DNA of 64,000 bases from Myxococcus stipitatus. Its GTDB lineage: Bacteria; Myxococcota; Myxococcia; Myxococcales; Myxococcaceae. The position numbers and the translations under genes are program-made. Where the stretch lies: assembly GCF_038561935.1 (NCBI RefSeq), contig NZ_CP102770.1:5952001-6016000 (forward strand), in the 5' to 3' direction. Positions 1 to 8,681 of this stretch are shown here, piece by piece. The first letter of the stretch is position 1; each line of letters opens with the position of its first letter. The notes beneath the pieces were generated by a model. That model did no database searches. It saw only the letters and a list, made by a program, of their open reading frames with translations, and was not told where the DNA came from.

Positions 1-2
1 TG

Positions 3-773
3 GAGGTGGTGCGGCGGAGCATGGGTGGCATGCCGCTCCCGCACGAGGAGCCCGATGTCCCCGCGACGGAGCAGGTCCAGCACGTGGCGGACTTCCTCGA
101 GCGCGCCTGTGCGCTGGAGCACCGCGAGGCCGCCACGCCCGTCACGGAGTTCCCCGACAGCGAACGCGAGCGACTCAAGGGAGTGCTCGACCGTCCTGAG
201 TTCGCGAAGGCGCGGCAGCGGCACGGCGACCTGGTGAAGCAGTTCCTGCGCAAGCTGGAGGCGTGGCTGGAGGGCCTCTTCGAGTCCCGCGAGGCCCAGG
301 GCTTCGCGGTGGCGACGCGCGCGGTGATGTTGGGGCTGGCCATCGCCCTGTTCCTGTGGGGCGCGCTGCGTGTCCGGGCCATGCGCCTGCGCCGGAGCGT
401 CGCGCGCACGGGGGCCGAGAGCGCTTCGGCGCCGCTGGTGCTGGATGCCCCCCCGGAGCACTTGAGGCGGGCGAGGAAGGCCCTCGCGGAGCATCCGCGC
501 GAGGCGATTCGCGAGGCCCTGCTGAGCATGCTGTCCACGTTGGAGGAGCGGCGGCTCGCGCGACCCGACCGGGTGAAGACGAATCGGGAGCTGGCGGCGG
601 AGCTGCCCACGCGCGGCGCCCCCGCGGCCGTCACTCGCGAGGTGGAGCGACTGATGGCCTGGTACGACCGGGCCTTCTACTCACTGGCCCCCGTGCCCGA
701 GACAGAGGCCCGGCAGTTCGTCGATGCCGTCGAGCATCTCCAAGCACAGCTGGGCTCGGAGGCCGCGGCATGA
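3..773 (+). CDS. DUF4129 domain membrane protein (5' end probably outside window)
   Basis: The reading frame is open from the window edge, so the start is probably upstream; the first in-window start codons are GTG at 6 and ATG at 21. One membrane segment is visible (around AVMLGLAIALFLWGAL), followed by a basic stretch. The C-terminal ~100 residues carry the helical DUF4129 pattern, ending in motifs such as MAWYDRAFYS. DUF4129 proteins usually sit with MoxR ATPase, DUF58 and DUF4350 proteins in a membrane-associated system of unclear function, and a DUF4350-type gene does follow here. The family is fairly sure; the function is unknown. The stop overlaps an ATG (ATGA at 770-773). Confidence 0.75.
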   Translation, partial: EVVRRSMGGMPLPHEEPDVPATEQVQHVADFLERACALEHREAATPVTEFPDSERERLKGVLDRPEFAKARQRHGDLVKQFLRKLEAWLEGLFESREAQGFAVATRAVMLGLAIALFLWGALRVRAMRLRRSVARTGAESASAPLVLDAPPEHLRRARKALAEHPREAIREALLSMLSTLEERRLARPDRVKTNRELAAELPTRGAPAAVTREVERLMAWYDRAFYSLAPVPETEARQFVDAVEHLQAQLGSEAAA

Positions 774-853
774 AGCGCGTGCGCGCCAGCACAGCCGTCA
801 GGGCTGCGACCGCGGCCCTCGCCGCACCCGAGCCCCAGGAGCGTGCGGCATGA
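770..853 (+). CDS. Possible 27-residue coupled micro-ORF
   Basis: An ATG at 770 overlaps the stop of the DUF4129 gene (ATGA), and its own stop overlaps the ATG of the next gene at 850 (ATGA). A GGAGG lies seven bases before the start. The product would be a basic, Ala-rich peptide (MKRVRASTAV...). It may be a real small protein, a pure translational-coupling leader, or the decayed end of a longer gene. Nothing in the peptide shows function. Confidence 0.35.
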   Translation: MKRVRASTAVRAATAALAAPEPQERAA

Positions 854-2031
854 AGAACCTGGGCACGACCGCGCTCTTCGGGTTGCTCATCGCACTCGCC
901 CTGGCGGCCGGCTTGAGCACGGGCCAGGACACGCCCGAGTCCCTGGTGCCGTCCGTGGAGAACACGGGCCCGCAAGGGGCACGTGCGCTCTTCCTGTTCC
1001 TCCGCGAAGGCGGCCACGCCGTGAGCGAACAGCACACGTCGCTGGACTCACTGGCCCAAGGCACGCGGACACTCGTCCTCGCCTCCCCCATCGGCCGCCC
1101 CGTGTCCGACGGTGAAGTCCTCGCCGTGGATCGCTTCGTCCAGGAAGGCGGCACGCTGGTGTATCTGTCGCCGCGCGAGATCGGCAAACATCAAGCGGCC
1201 CTGGAGACGTGGCTGAAGCTGGAGCAAGGCCCCCTCCTCCCCGCGAGCGAGCGCGGACTCGCCACCGACCTGGCGGACGCGGGTGGAACCACGGTGGACG
1301 TGTGGCTCGACGCGGGCCCGCTCCGTGGACTGAGCGCCCTGCGGATCTCCCAGGACCGAGGCCTCCGCGTGGACCACCCCGACGCGATTCCCCTCGCGGG
1401 CCTCGGTGGCGCGGTGGCCGTGTGGCGCGTGGCGCTCGGGCGGGGCGAGGTCTACGTCCTCGCCGGCGCGGACCTGATGGAGAACCGGCGCCTGGAGCTG
1501 CTCGACAACGTGCGCTTCTGGAGCGCCCTCGCATCACGAGGCCCCCTCGTCATCGACGAGTACCACCACCAGCTCGCGCCCCCACCGCCCCTGTCCCGAG
1601 GCATCTGGGTCTTCGCGGCCCAGGTGCTGGCCGTGGCTGGCGTCTACGCCCTCTCGCGCGGAACCCGCTTCGGCGAGCCCAGACCGCTGCTCGTCGAGAA
1701 GCACCGCTCCGCCCTCGAGTACGTGCGCAGCATGGGCTGGCTCATGCGTCGCGCGAAGGTGGAGAAGGAGCTCCTGCCCGAGCTCGACAAGTCCTTGCGG
1801 CAGCAGTTGCAGGAGCATCTGGGTATCCCTCCGGACCTGGAGGACACCGAAGCAGCGCGACGGCTGGAGCAGGAGGGCGGAGTCCCCGCCTCCCGCTACC
1901 TGGACGCCAAGGCCCAGCTCACCCAGCTCCTCGCGCGGCCTTCCGTCCGCCCCGCGGACTACGCACGCGTGGCCCGCCTCTACGCCCACCTGGAGCGGGC
2001 CGTCGCGGGGCAGGACGCCCCCCGCCGCTGA
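850..2031 (+). CDS. DUF4350 domain-containing membrane protein
   Basis: 393 residues. ATG 850 is chosen because AGGAG lies eight bases upstream and the protein then begins with a membrane segment (TTALFGLLIALALAAGL). The central part has a GATase/ThuA-like alternating pattern typical of DUF4350: SVENTGPQGARALFLFLREGG, then TLVLASP and GGTLVYLSP. A second membrane segment lies near residues 255-275 (GIWVFAAQVLAVAGVYAL), followed by a helical cytoplasmic tail. It is coupled to the DUF4129 gene upstream, as in MoxR/DUF58/DUF4129/DUF4350 clusters. Its biochemical role is unknown. It converges with the glycosyltransferase gene, 30 bp away. Confidence 0.75.
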   Translation: MKNLGTTALFGLLIALALAAGLSTGQDTPESLVPSVENTGPQGARALFLFLREGGHAVSEQHTSLDSLAQGTRTLVLASPIGRPVSDGEVLAVDRFVQEGGTLVYLSPREIGKHQAALETWLKLEQGPLLPASERGLATDLADAGGTTVDVWLDAGPLRGLSALRISQDRGLRVDHPDAIPLAGLGGAVAVWRVALGRGEVYVLAGADLMENRRLELLDNVRFWSALASRGPLVIDEYHHQLAPPPPLSRGIWVFAAQVLAVAGVYALSRGTRFGEPRPLLVEKHRSALEYVRSMGWLMRRAKVEKELLPELDKSLRQQLQEHLGIPPDLEDTEAARRLEQEGGVPASRYLDAKAQLTQLLARPSVRPADYARVARLYAHLERAVAGQDAPRR

Positions 2032-2061
2032 CCAGCCACCCCTCGCATCAGCGGCGCGGGG

Positions 2062-3264
2062 TCAGAGCGATTTCCCAGCCGCCTCCATCGCGGAGCCCAC
2101 GTGGTGGCGGATCTCCTCCACGCGCGCATCCCAGCTCTCGTTGAAGATCCGCTCCGCGCGCTCGCGCTGCGGGCCCGGACCTTCCGCGAGGCACTCGTTC
2201 ACCTTCCGCACGAAGTCATCCGTCGACGTGGCGATCTTGCAGAGCCCCACCTTGCGGACCTCCGGAAGGTCCGTGGACACCACCGGCAACCCGGAGGCCA
2301 GGTACTCGCGCACCTTCAGCGGATTGGCGTTCAGCGTGAGCTCGCTGATCTTGAAAGGCATCAGCGCGACATCGAAGGCCCGGCTGTACCCCGGCAGGTC
2401 CGCGTAGGACTTGCGCCCCAGCATGTGGATGTTCGGCTCGGCCCGCAGCTTGGAGTCGTCACAGTCGGGCGTCGTCTTGCCAATCACCACCACGGAGCCC
2501 GAGCGGTGCGCGCGCGCCGTGGCGATGATGGCTTCCTGGTCCACCCAGTCCGCCACCAGGCCGAAGAAGCCGATGATGGGCTTCGGCAGTCGGGCGATAT
2601 CCGCCGGGATGGGCGTCGCCGGGTCACACGCCTTCACGAAGTGCCGGAAGTCGGTGCCATGGCGCACGAGCACGGTGCGCGGGTTGACGCGGGACTTGCT
2701 GTCCCGCAGCCGCTCGGCGGAGGTGATGCACAGGTCCGCCCGGCGCAGCAGCCGCTCCTCGAGCTCCGCGATGTGCCGGCCATTCGTGTCGCTGAAGGCG
2801 GAGAACTCATCCACGCAGTGGTAGACGACGAACTCCTCCCCCAGCGAGCCGGACACCGGCGCCGACGCGGGCAGGAAGCTCCAGGAGATGGGACGCTGGA
2901 AGCCCAGCTTCTTCATCGCCCGCAGCACCTGAAGCCGGAGCATCTCCCGGTTCGCGCCCCGGACCCACTCCGAGCCGTAGAACGGAATCGCCAGGGGCGA
3001 CAGGACATGGAGGTTGGGCTCCACCTCCCGCAGGCCCTGCGTGAAGCGCTCCAGCTTGCCGAAGATGCGCTTCACATCGTGCGTGTTCACCCGAGGCGCG
3101 CGGTTGCCGATGCTGTTCACCCAGAGGATGCGGTTGTCTCGCGAGAGAATCCGCATGATGTGGACCTTCGACAGCGGATCGCCGTCCCAGTCGTTGGAGA
3201 ACACCACCAGGTCACGCCCCCGGAGTGCCCGTCGGGTCAGGTCCATGTCATCGCTGCGCCGCAT
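2062..3264 (-). CDS. Glycosyltransferase family 1/4-like (spore-coat cluster)
   Basis: 400 residues; the ATG at 3264 has GGAGAGAAG just upstream. The N-terminal Rossmann half begins DLVVFSNDWDGDPLSK. The C-terminal half has a GT-B glycosyltransferase pattern, with PKPIIGFFGLVADWVD, then a nucleotide-sugar pocket region (LTLNANPLKVREYLASGLPVV). It should transfer a sugar to a lipid-linked repeat unit at the cytoplasmic face of the membrane. It is the last gene of the deacetylase/flippase/acetyltransferase/glycosyltransferase cluster. By position it matches the distal glycosyltransferase (ExoO/ExoP type) of the M. xanthus MXAN_3259-3263 cluster, as I remember it. The donor and acceptor sugars cannot be read from sequence. 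Confidence 0.85.
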   Translation of the reverse strand: MRRSDDMDLTRRALRGRDLVVFSNDWDGDPLSKVHIMRILSRDNRILWVNSIGNRAPRVNTHDVKRIFGKLERFTQGLREVEPNLHVLSPLAIPFYGSEWVRGANREMLRLQVLRAMKKLGFQRPISWSFLPASAPVSGSLGEEFVVYHCVDEFSAFSDTNGRHIAELEERLLRRADLCITSAERLRDSKSRVNPRTVLVRHGTDFRHFVKACDPATPIPADIARLPKPIIGFFGLVADWVDQEAIIATARAHRSGSVVVIGKTTPDCDDSKLRAEPNIHMLGRKSYADLPGYSRAFDVALMPFKISELTLNANPLKVREYLASGLPVVSTDLPEVRKVGLCKIATSTDDFVRKVNECLAEGPGPQRERAERIFNESWDARVEEIRHHVGSAMEAAGKSL

Positions 3265-3326
3265 CTGTCTTCTCTCCTGTCACCCATGGCCTCGCGGGGT
3301 CTCCGCGGGCGAAACTCAATTCCCGC

Positions 3327-4388
3327 TCACATCGCGGACGCGGGCTCGGGCCGCGCCGGCTGCCGCCGCGCCAGCGACTCGTAGAGCCCCAACAGCACCG
3401 GCCCCACGTCGGGCGAGGACACCGCCACGCGCCCCGCCGTCACGGCCTGCCGGATGCGCGCGGCGAGCGCCGCCGCGTCCCCGGACTGGAAGACCCAGGT
3501 CCCCGCGGGCCGGTCGCACACGTCGCTGGCCACACAGGGCACCGCCAGCGTCAACGCCTCACGCACGGAGATGGAGTCTCCGTCATGCGTGGTGGGCCGG
3601 AGGAACGCGTCACTGCGAACCAGGAGCCCCAGCGCCGCCGGGTGCTCCAAATCTCCGAGTGGCTCCAGGTACTTCGCCACGGCCAGCTCCCGCGCATCGC
3701 GGATGAAGTCCTCGGAGTCCGTCCCGGGCCCGAACAGCGCCAACCCGACCTCCGGATGGGTCTCCGCCACCAGCCGCAGCGCCCGGAACGCCAGCCGCCG
3801 CCCATAGACAGGGGACGGATGGTGCGCCATCGCCAAGAGCGGACGGCGGCGGGCTCGCGCGGCCTCGACCCGCACGGGCACTTCACCGGGCCGCACCTGC
3901 GAGGAACAGAAGGCCGGATGGACCAGCACCTTCTCCTCCGGAACGCCGCACTCCAGGAGCGCGTCGCGCACCGCCTCGGACACGGCGATGACCCGCGCGT
4001 AGCCCGCGAGCGCCACCCGCGCGAACATCCGCCTGGACGGCGAGGCCCGCAGGTAGTCGGGCAGCAAGCCCGAGTGCAGCGTGATGAACCGAGGCGCACG
4101 CGCCCCGGGCAGTCCCCCCACGGCGGCCGCGAGCAGCCAGGCCTTCGGGTTGTTCCCGCTGGTGTGGACATGCACCGTCCACCCCGCGCCGAGAAACCCG
4201 GTCAGCCGGAGGCCGAAGGGCACGAGTCCTCGCACGGGAAGGACATCCGGAACCGGCCGGCCACCCTTCCCGATATCAAGCACTCGCGCTTCGACCCCAC
4301 GGCTGCGCAGGAACCCGTGAAGCTGTTGCACGTGAATCGACACGCCACCGAATGGCGGCGGGTAGTCACCGACAAGGAGGACGCGCAT
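3327..4388 (-). CDS. Glycosyltransferase family 4 (spore-coat cluster)
   Basis: 353 residues. ATG 4388 gives the classic start MRVLLVGDYPPPFGGVS, with AGGG seven bases upstream; a TTG at 4394 is a weaker alternative. GT-B fold: the N-terminal half contains HVHTSGNNPKAWLL and RVIAVSEAVRDALLECGVP. The C-terminal half contains GLALFGPGTDSEDF and the donor-site region DGDSISVREALTLAVPCVASD. It probably adds a sugar to the undecaprenyl-linked spore-coat repeat unit. It sits nine bases after the acetyltransferase gene and 60 bp before the next glycosyltransferase, so co-transcription is likely. The family is sure; sugar specificity is unknown. Confidence 0.88.
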   Translation of the reverse strand: MRVLLVGDYPPPFGGVSIHVQQLHGFLRSRGVEARVLDIGKGGRPVPDVLPVRGLVPFGLRLTGFLGAGWTVHVHTSGNNPKAWLLAAAVGGLPGARAPRFITLHSGLLPDYLRASPSRRMFARVALAGYARVIAVSEAVRDALLECGVPEEKVLVHPAFCSSQVRPGEVPVRVEAARARRRPLLAMAHHPSPVYGRRLAFRALRLVAETHPEVGLALFGPGTDSEDFIRDARELAVAKYLEPLGDLEHPAALGLLVRSDAFLRPTTHDGDSISVREALTLAVPCVASDVCDRPAGTWVFQSGDAAALAARIRQAVTAGRVAVSSPDVGPVLLGLYESLARRQPARPEPASAM

Positions 4389-4397
4389 GGACAAACC

Positions 4398-4916
4398 CTA
4401 TTGAGGCAAGGACCCGGTCGGAGACACCGACGTCAGCGGTGGGCGACGCGGCAGCAGCCCCATCTCCCGCTGATACGAGGTGAGCGGGTCGGGGTCCTGC
4501 CGGATGACCCTCGCGGGAATCCCCGCCACCACGGTGCCAGGCGCCACGTCCTTCAACACCACCGCGTTGGCGCCAATGACAGCGAAGTCGCCGATGTGGA
4601 TGCTGCCGAGAATCTTGGCGCCCGCGCCGATGCGCACGTAGTCGCCAATGACTGGCGCGCCCTCGATTCCGGAGCGCCCGCCAATGGTCACCTGCTGCGA
4701 GATGAGGCAATGCCGTCCAATCTTCGCGGCCTTGTGGATGACGACGCCGATACCGCCGTAACCCAGTTGCGTCCCCTCGCCGATCTCCGCCTCGTCTGGA
4801 ACGTAGGAGCTGTGCAGGTAGTAGATGGCCTTGCGGAGCAAGGCTGGCAGCAACGGGACCTTCTTCAATCGCAGTCCACGAGCCACCCGGTACAACGTCA
4901 TCGCATCGACACCCAT
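4398..4916 (-). CDS. Serine acetyltransferase-like hexapeptide O-acetyltransferase
   Basis: 172 residues, with GGGGAGG six bases before the ATG. After a short helical N-terminus come hexapeptide repeats of a left-handed beta-helix (GEGTQLGYGGIGVVIHKAAK, then GAGAKILGSIHIGDFAVIG). The region KIGRHCLISQQVTIGG carries the histidine expected at the acetyl-transfer site. The fold matches CysE-type and sugar O-acetyltransferases, and the end GTVVAGIPARVI is typical. It lacks the long CysE N-terminal domain and lies among glycosyltransferases, so sugar acetylation of the spore-coat polymer is more likely than cysteine synthesis. That role is inferred from context. Confidence 0.85.
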   Translation of the reverse strand: MGVDAMTLYRVARGLRLKKVPLLPALLRKAIYYLHSSYVPDEAEIGEGTQLGYGGIGVVIHKAAKIGRHCLISQQVTIGGRSGIEGAPVIGDYVRIGAGAKILGSIHIGDFAVIGANAVVLKDVAPGTVVAGIPARVIRQDPDPLTSYQREMGLLPRRPPLTSVSPTGSLPQ

Positions 4917-5010
4917 CCACGCCTCCCCAAGTCAACCGTGCGACGGGGTGGAACCTAGGTATCGACCCCCAGGGAGGGAAGTCGTCACTCGGGTTCCACC
5001 CTGCTTTTCC

Positions 5011-6531
5011 TTACACAGCCCTGCGAGGCCGAAGCCCCGCGAGCACCGCCAGGGGCCGCACGCCCGCGGCGTAGAGCACCCCGACATAACCCACCACGAA
5101 CAACACTCCCGCCACCGCCAGCGGCAGCACACGCCAGAGGAAGCCCGCGGGCAGATGCCCCCAGGCTCCTTCCGCGCCCATCCGCAAGACGAAGACCGCC
5201 GCCCCCGCCGCCCCCGCCGCCAGCGACGCCCGTCCCAGCGCGGGCCACGGCAGGATATCCACCAGGCGAAGCGGACGCTCCGGCGTGGACAGCGCCGCCG
5301 GAAGTCGAATGAGCAGCAACAACTTGCCCACCACCTCCGCCACCGCCCAGGAGCCAATCCCTCCCATCAACCCCAGATGTCTCACACCCAGCAGAACCAG
5401 GGGCACCGTCACCACGGCCTTCACCGCATATGAAACAAAGATGGCGCGCGTGAGACCTCGGGCCCTCAGCGTCCCATCCATGGGCAGGATGGAGAGCACC
5501 ACGCCCAGCACGCTGACGCGAAACACGGGCACCGCCGGCAGGAACTTCTCGCCGAACAGCGCGCCGATGAACTCCGGCGCCGCCGCGAAGAGGAACGCCG
5601 CGAAGGGAAGAAAGACATACGCCAGGCGCCCCGCCGCGTCGCGGAACGCGTCCACGCCTTCCTCCAGGCGCCCCTCGCGCTCCAGCTCGCCCAGGCGCAC
5701 CATCAGCACCTCGCTGGTGGGCGTGTAGAGCAGGTCCACCACGGGAAGCTGGAAGCAGCCCACGCGATACATCGCATACATCGCCGGCGCCACCGCGCCC
5801 GCCACCATGTACAGGTGCGCGTTCTGCTGCGGCACGGCCAGCAACATCGCCGCGCCGAACGGCGCCGAATAGGCGAGCTGCTCGCGGAACAGCGCCCCCC
5901 GCACGAGCGGACCGGTGACTCCCCGCAGGGACACCCACCACGTCGCCCCGTACCGCAGCGCCGCGAACACGGCCACCGCGACCATCAGCCCGTGCAGCGA
6001 GGCCCCCAGCAGCGGGGGCACCACCATCACGCAGGCCCGGAGCGCATCGGACACCAGGTACACCGCGGCCGAGGCCCGGGTGCGCCCTTGCGCCGTCAGG
6101 GAGACCTCCAGCGGGAAGCTGCCGATGAGGAAGGCGGTGTAGGCCGCCAGCGTGCCTCGGTGCTCGAGCAGCGCGGGGTTGGAGAACCACGCCGCCACGT
6201 GGTCCAGGAGCCCCCAGATGAGCGCCGCGCCCACCAGCCCCGCGCCGGACATGAACAGCAGCGTCTGCCCCAGGAAGGGGCGCTTCTCCTGCGTGCGCGG
6301 CAGGAAGTAATACAGGCTCTGCACCACGCCGAACGGCAGCACGTAGTACAGCGTCGTGGCCACCAGGAAGAGCTGGTAGTACGTGCCGTACTCGTCCAGG
6401 TGCAGCACCCGCGCGAGCACGAGGGGAATCGACAGCGTCAACCCGGCGGTGAACAGCCGGGCCATCACCAGCGGACCGGCGCGTCCGAGGAGCGAGCCCC
6501 CGGACGCGGCCGTTGAAGCACCTTCGCTCAC
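5011..6531 (-). CDS. exoM: Polysaccharide flippase, Wzx/MATE-like (ExoM type)
   Basis: 506 residues with about 12-14 hydrophobic segments along the whole length, and the pattern of polysaccharide biosynthesis (PST/Wzx) exporters. The GTG start at 6531 overlaps the stop of the deacetylase gene (GTGA) and has GGAGG six bases upstream; a longer in-frame extension upstream looks like read-through of the neighbour. It should flip the undecaprenyl-linked repeat unit to the periplasmic side. The symbol rests on its place directly after the deacetylase in a cluster matching M. xanthus MXAN_3259-3263, where the spore-coat Wzx ExoM is encoded, as I recall. Family confidence is high; symbol confidence is moderate. 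Confidence 0.85.
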   Translation of the reverse strand: MSEGASTAASGGSLLGRAGPLVMARLFTAGLTLSIPLVLARVLHLDEYGTYYQLFLVATTLYYVLPFGVVQSLYYFLPRTQEKRPFLGQTLLFMSGAGLVGAALIWGLLDHVAAWFSNPALLEHRGTLAAYTAFLIGSFPLEVSLTAQGRTRASAAVYLVSDALRACVMVVPPLLGASLHGLMVAVAVFAALRYGATWWVSLRGVTGPLVRGALFREQLAYSAPFGAAMLLAVPQQNAHLYMVAGAVAPAMYAMYRVGCFQLPVVDLLYTPTSEVLMVRLGELEREGRLEEGVDAFRDAAGRLAYVFLPFAAFLFAAAPEFIGALFGEKFLPAVPVFRVSVLGVVLSILPMDGTLRARGLTRAIFVSYAVKAVVTVPLVLLGVRHLGLMGGIGSWAVAEVVGKLLLLIRLPAALSTPERPLRLVDILPWPALGRASLAAGAAGAAVFVLRMGAEGAWGHLPAGFLWRVLPLAVAGVLFVVGYVGVLYAAGVRPLAVLAGLRPRRAV

Positions 6532-7706
6532 GGAGCCTCCGTCAACGAGGTCCCAGGCCGCGTCACCAGGTTGCTCAGCAGGCCGTTGCGATAGGAGTGG
6601 GTCCTGCGCCCCGGCACCGGCCGGCTCACCCCCAACAGCCCGAAGCAATCATCCAGCTGGCACCCGGTGAGGGGCGACGAGTAGTCGCCCAACATGCCCA
6701 GGCTGAAGTTCTCCCACAGCACCTTGCGCTTGAGGGTGAAGGGGTCTCCGCCGATGCGGTTGGGCAGGTCCTCCGTGGTGACGCCGGAGCGGAAGCCGTG
6801 CGACGCCAGCGTGCGGATGATTTCATCCGAGTACCAGCCGTTGCAGTAGGCGAAGTCGCGCACCTGGATGCCGACCTCGGCCTCGATGGTGCGCTTGGAC
6901 TCCAGGATCTCCTGCTCCACCACCGCCTGCGGCTCCAGCGTCAGCACCGTGTGCCCCAGCGTGTGCGCGCCGAACTCGAAGCCGTCGCGCGCCATGCGGC
7001 GCACCTCGTCCCAGTTCATGATGTCGCCCTGCTCGGGCACCAGGTCCTGCCCCCCACCCAGCTGCTGCTCCAGGCCGTCGATGATGGCCGTCAGCACCCG
7101 CGTGGGGTGCTCCCCGATGAAGTCATCCAGCGCGGCCGACACCGTCTTCTGGCCGGAGAGGATGGGCCCCAACAGCGCCAGCGACGCGTCCGGCAGCGTC
7201 GCGTACACCGGCTGGAAGTTCCGCTCCTGCGTGCGCCGCAGGAGGTGGAACAGCCGGTCATGGTTGAAGCGCCGGTTGGTGCCGATGAACGCGGTGGGCA
7301 GGTACGTGATGGCCGGCACCCCCAGCTGCTTCAGGATGGGGTACGCGTACCGGTAGATGTCCCGGTAGCCGTCATCGAACGTGATGACGCACAAGTCCTT
7401 CTTCGCCACCCTCCGCCCCGCCATCACATCCACCGCGTCGCCAATGGAGACCAGGTCGAAGCCCGCCGCCGCGGCCTCCTCGATGTGGCGACGGAACGTC
7501 TCCTGACTGATGAGCAGCCCGGGGATGGACCGCTGAAGCTCCCCGGTGAAGTCACTCACCACCCGGTGATAACTCACGATGAGAATGCGCCGACCTCCCG
7601 ACTGAACCCGCCGATAGGCCGCCATTGCCCGCCGCATGCCGCTGTAGTGCAGCACGCCAGCAGCCGCCGCCTTGACCGCCCGCCGCAAGACTCTTGGTGT
7701 CGCCAT
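6528..7706 (-). CDS. Polysaccharide deacetylase (NodB homology domain)
   Basis: 392 residues from ATG 7706. NodB motifs are present: ITFDDGYRD near residues 108-116 (catalytic base and metal Asp), HTLGH near 248-252 (metal histidines), and RDFAYCNGWYSD in place of the usual RxFAYP motif. It probably removes acetyl groups from N-acetylated sugars. There is no clear signal peptide, although the basic, helical N-terminus could associate with the membrane. It is the first gene of a five-gene minus-strand unit and overlaps the flippase start by four bases. A sigma-54-like promoter lies about 70-85 bp upstream. The homologous M. xanthus operon (MXAN_3259) is, as I remember, a sporulation target of the enhancer-binding protein Nla6. 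Confidence 0.9.
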   Translation of the reverse strand: MATPRVLRRAVKAAAAGVLHYSGMRRAMAAYRRVQSGGRRILIVSYHRVVSDFTGELQRSIPGLLISQETFRRHIEEAAAAGFDLVSIGDAVDVMAGRRVAKKDLCVITFDDGYRDIYRYAYPILKQLGVPAITYLPTAFIGTNRRFNHDRLFHLLRRTQERNFQPVYATLPDASLALLGPILSGQKTVSAALDDFIGEHPTRVLTAIIDGLEQQLGGGQDLVPEQGDIMNWDEVRRMARDGFEFGAHTLGHTVLTLEPQAVVEQEILESKRTIEAEVGIQVRDFAYCNGWYSDEIIRTLASHGFRSGVTTEDLPNRIGGDPFTLKRKVLWENFSLGMLGDYSSPLTGCQLDDCFGLLGVSRPVPGRRTHSYRNGLLSNLVTRPGTSLTEAP

Positions 7707-8021
7707 CACGCCCTCCGCGGAAAAGGTCCTCTGGCCCACGTTCCCCAGGGGAACACCCCAACTCGCGCGGGAGCATTGCAGGTGGGATGCCACACAGGAT
7801 GCCCCGACGGAACCTGCCACCTTGGGGGAAGGTCCGGCGGGACGGGAATCCTGCTCACCCGTCGACACGAGGCACGGTGGAAAGGCGACGGACCCCCCGG
7901 GCACGGCGGGCCCCAAGGGTTGGAAATTCTTTCCTCCTTCAGGCCGCTCCGCTCCTGCACGGCCGGCCACCTTGGTTTCACTGGATGACAGTGCCGATTC
8001 CGGGTACGACCCTGCTCCTCG
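7707..8021. other. Divergent intergenic region (deacetylase / ccmA)
   Basis: A 315-base gap between divergent genes. It holds the sigma-54-like promoter for the minus-strand operon. On the plus strand I see no convincing promoter or Shine-Dalgarno sequence for ccmA; the bases before its ATG are gaccctgctcctcg. No ORF here is supported. Confidence 0.5.
7777..7792 (-). promoter_or_regulatory. Sigma-54-type (-24/-12) promoter for the spore-coat deacetylase operon
   Basis: The minus strand reads TGGCATCCCACCTGCA, against the consensus TGGCACGN4TTGCA: GG and GC elements are exactly ten bases apart and most flanking positions match. Transcription would start near 7765, giving a leader of about 60 bases before the ATG at 7706. 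The same arrangement is found in front of exoA. Confidence 0.65.
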
Positions 8022-8681
8022 ATGGCATCCCTCTCCGCCGCTCCCGCGCTCGCGCTGCATGACGTCAGCAAGCGCTATGGGCGCCGCTGGGCCCTGGCGC
8101 GTCTGACGTACGCGCTCCCCTCCGGGCGCTCGCTGCTGCTCACCGGCCACAACGGCTCCGGCAAGACGACCCTCCTGCGCCTGCTGGCCACCGCGCTGAG
8201 CCCCACCGCGGGCCGCGTGGAGGTGCTGGGCCGCGACGCGGTGACGGAGCGCGACGACCTGCGTCGCGACGTCGCGCTGCTGTCCCACGCCAGCTTCCTG
8301 TACGAGGACCTCACCGCGCACCAGAACCTCGTCGTGCTCGCGCGCCTGCTGGGCCACCCGTCGCCCAAGGACATCGCCGGCTCCCTGCTGACGCGCGTGG
8401 GCCTGGGCAAGCGCTCGGACAACCCCGTGCGTGGCTTCAGCGCCGGCATGCGCAAGCGGCTGGCCATCGCCCGGCTGCTCATGAAGGCGCCCACCCTCGC
8501 GCTGCTCGACGAGCCCTTCGGCGAGCTGGACCCCGCCGGCATCCGCGAGATGGAGGCCATCATCGCGGAGCTGAAGGCGACGGGTGTCACGGTGGTGCTG
8601 GCCACCCACCTCATCGAGCAGGGCCTGAGCCTGTGCGAGGAGCGGCTGCACCTCGAGGACGGACGGGCGGTGAGCGCATGA
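8022..8681 (+). CDS. ccmA: Haem exporter ATP-binding subunit CcmA
   Basis: 219 residues, ABC ATPase. Walker A GHNGSGKTT is at about 42-50, the signature FSAGMRKRLAIARLL and Walker B LALLDEP follow, and the H-loop lies in VVLATHLIEQG. Length and context match CcmA of system I cytochrome c maturation, which with CcmB powers release of holo-CcmE from CcmC. The stop overlaps the ccmB ATG (GCATGA). It is the first gene of an unbroken ccmABCDEFG run. The ATP-binding function is certain; the Ccm assignment rests on the neighbours. Confidence 0.93.
   Translation: MASLSAAPALALHDVSKRYGRRWALARLTYALPSGRSLLLTGHNGSGKTTLLRLLATALSPTAGRVEVLGRDAVTERDDLRRDVALLSHASFLYEDLTAHQNLVVLARLLGHPSPKDIAGSLLTRVGLGKRSDNPVRGFSAGMRKRLAIARLLMKAPTLALLDEPFGELDPAGIREMEAIIAELKATGVTVVLATHLIEQGLSLCEERLHLEDGRAVSA

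Noticed and set aside
4985..6190. Long minus-strand reading frame rich in Gly/Arg/Ala across the flippase gene
   Set aside because: It is a shifted-frame shadow of the flippase; composition is typical of GC3-driven open frames and no motif or start signal supports it.
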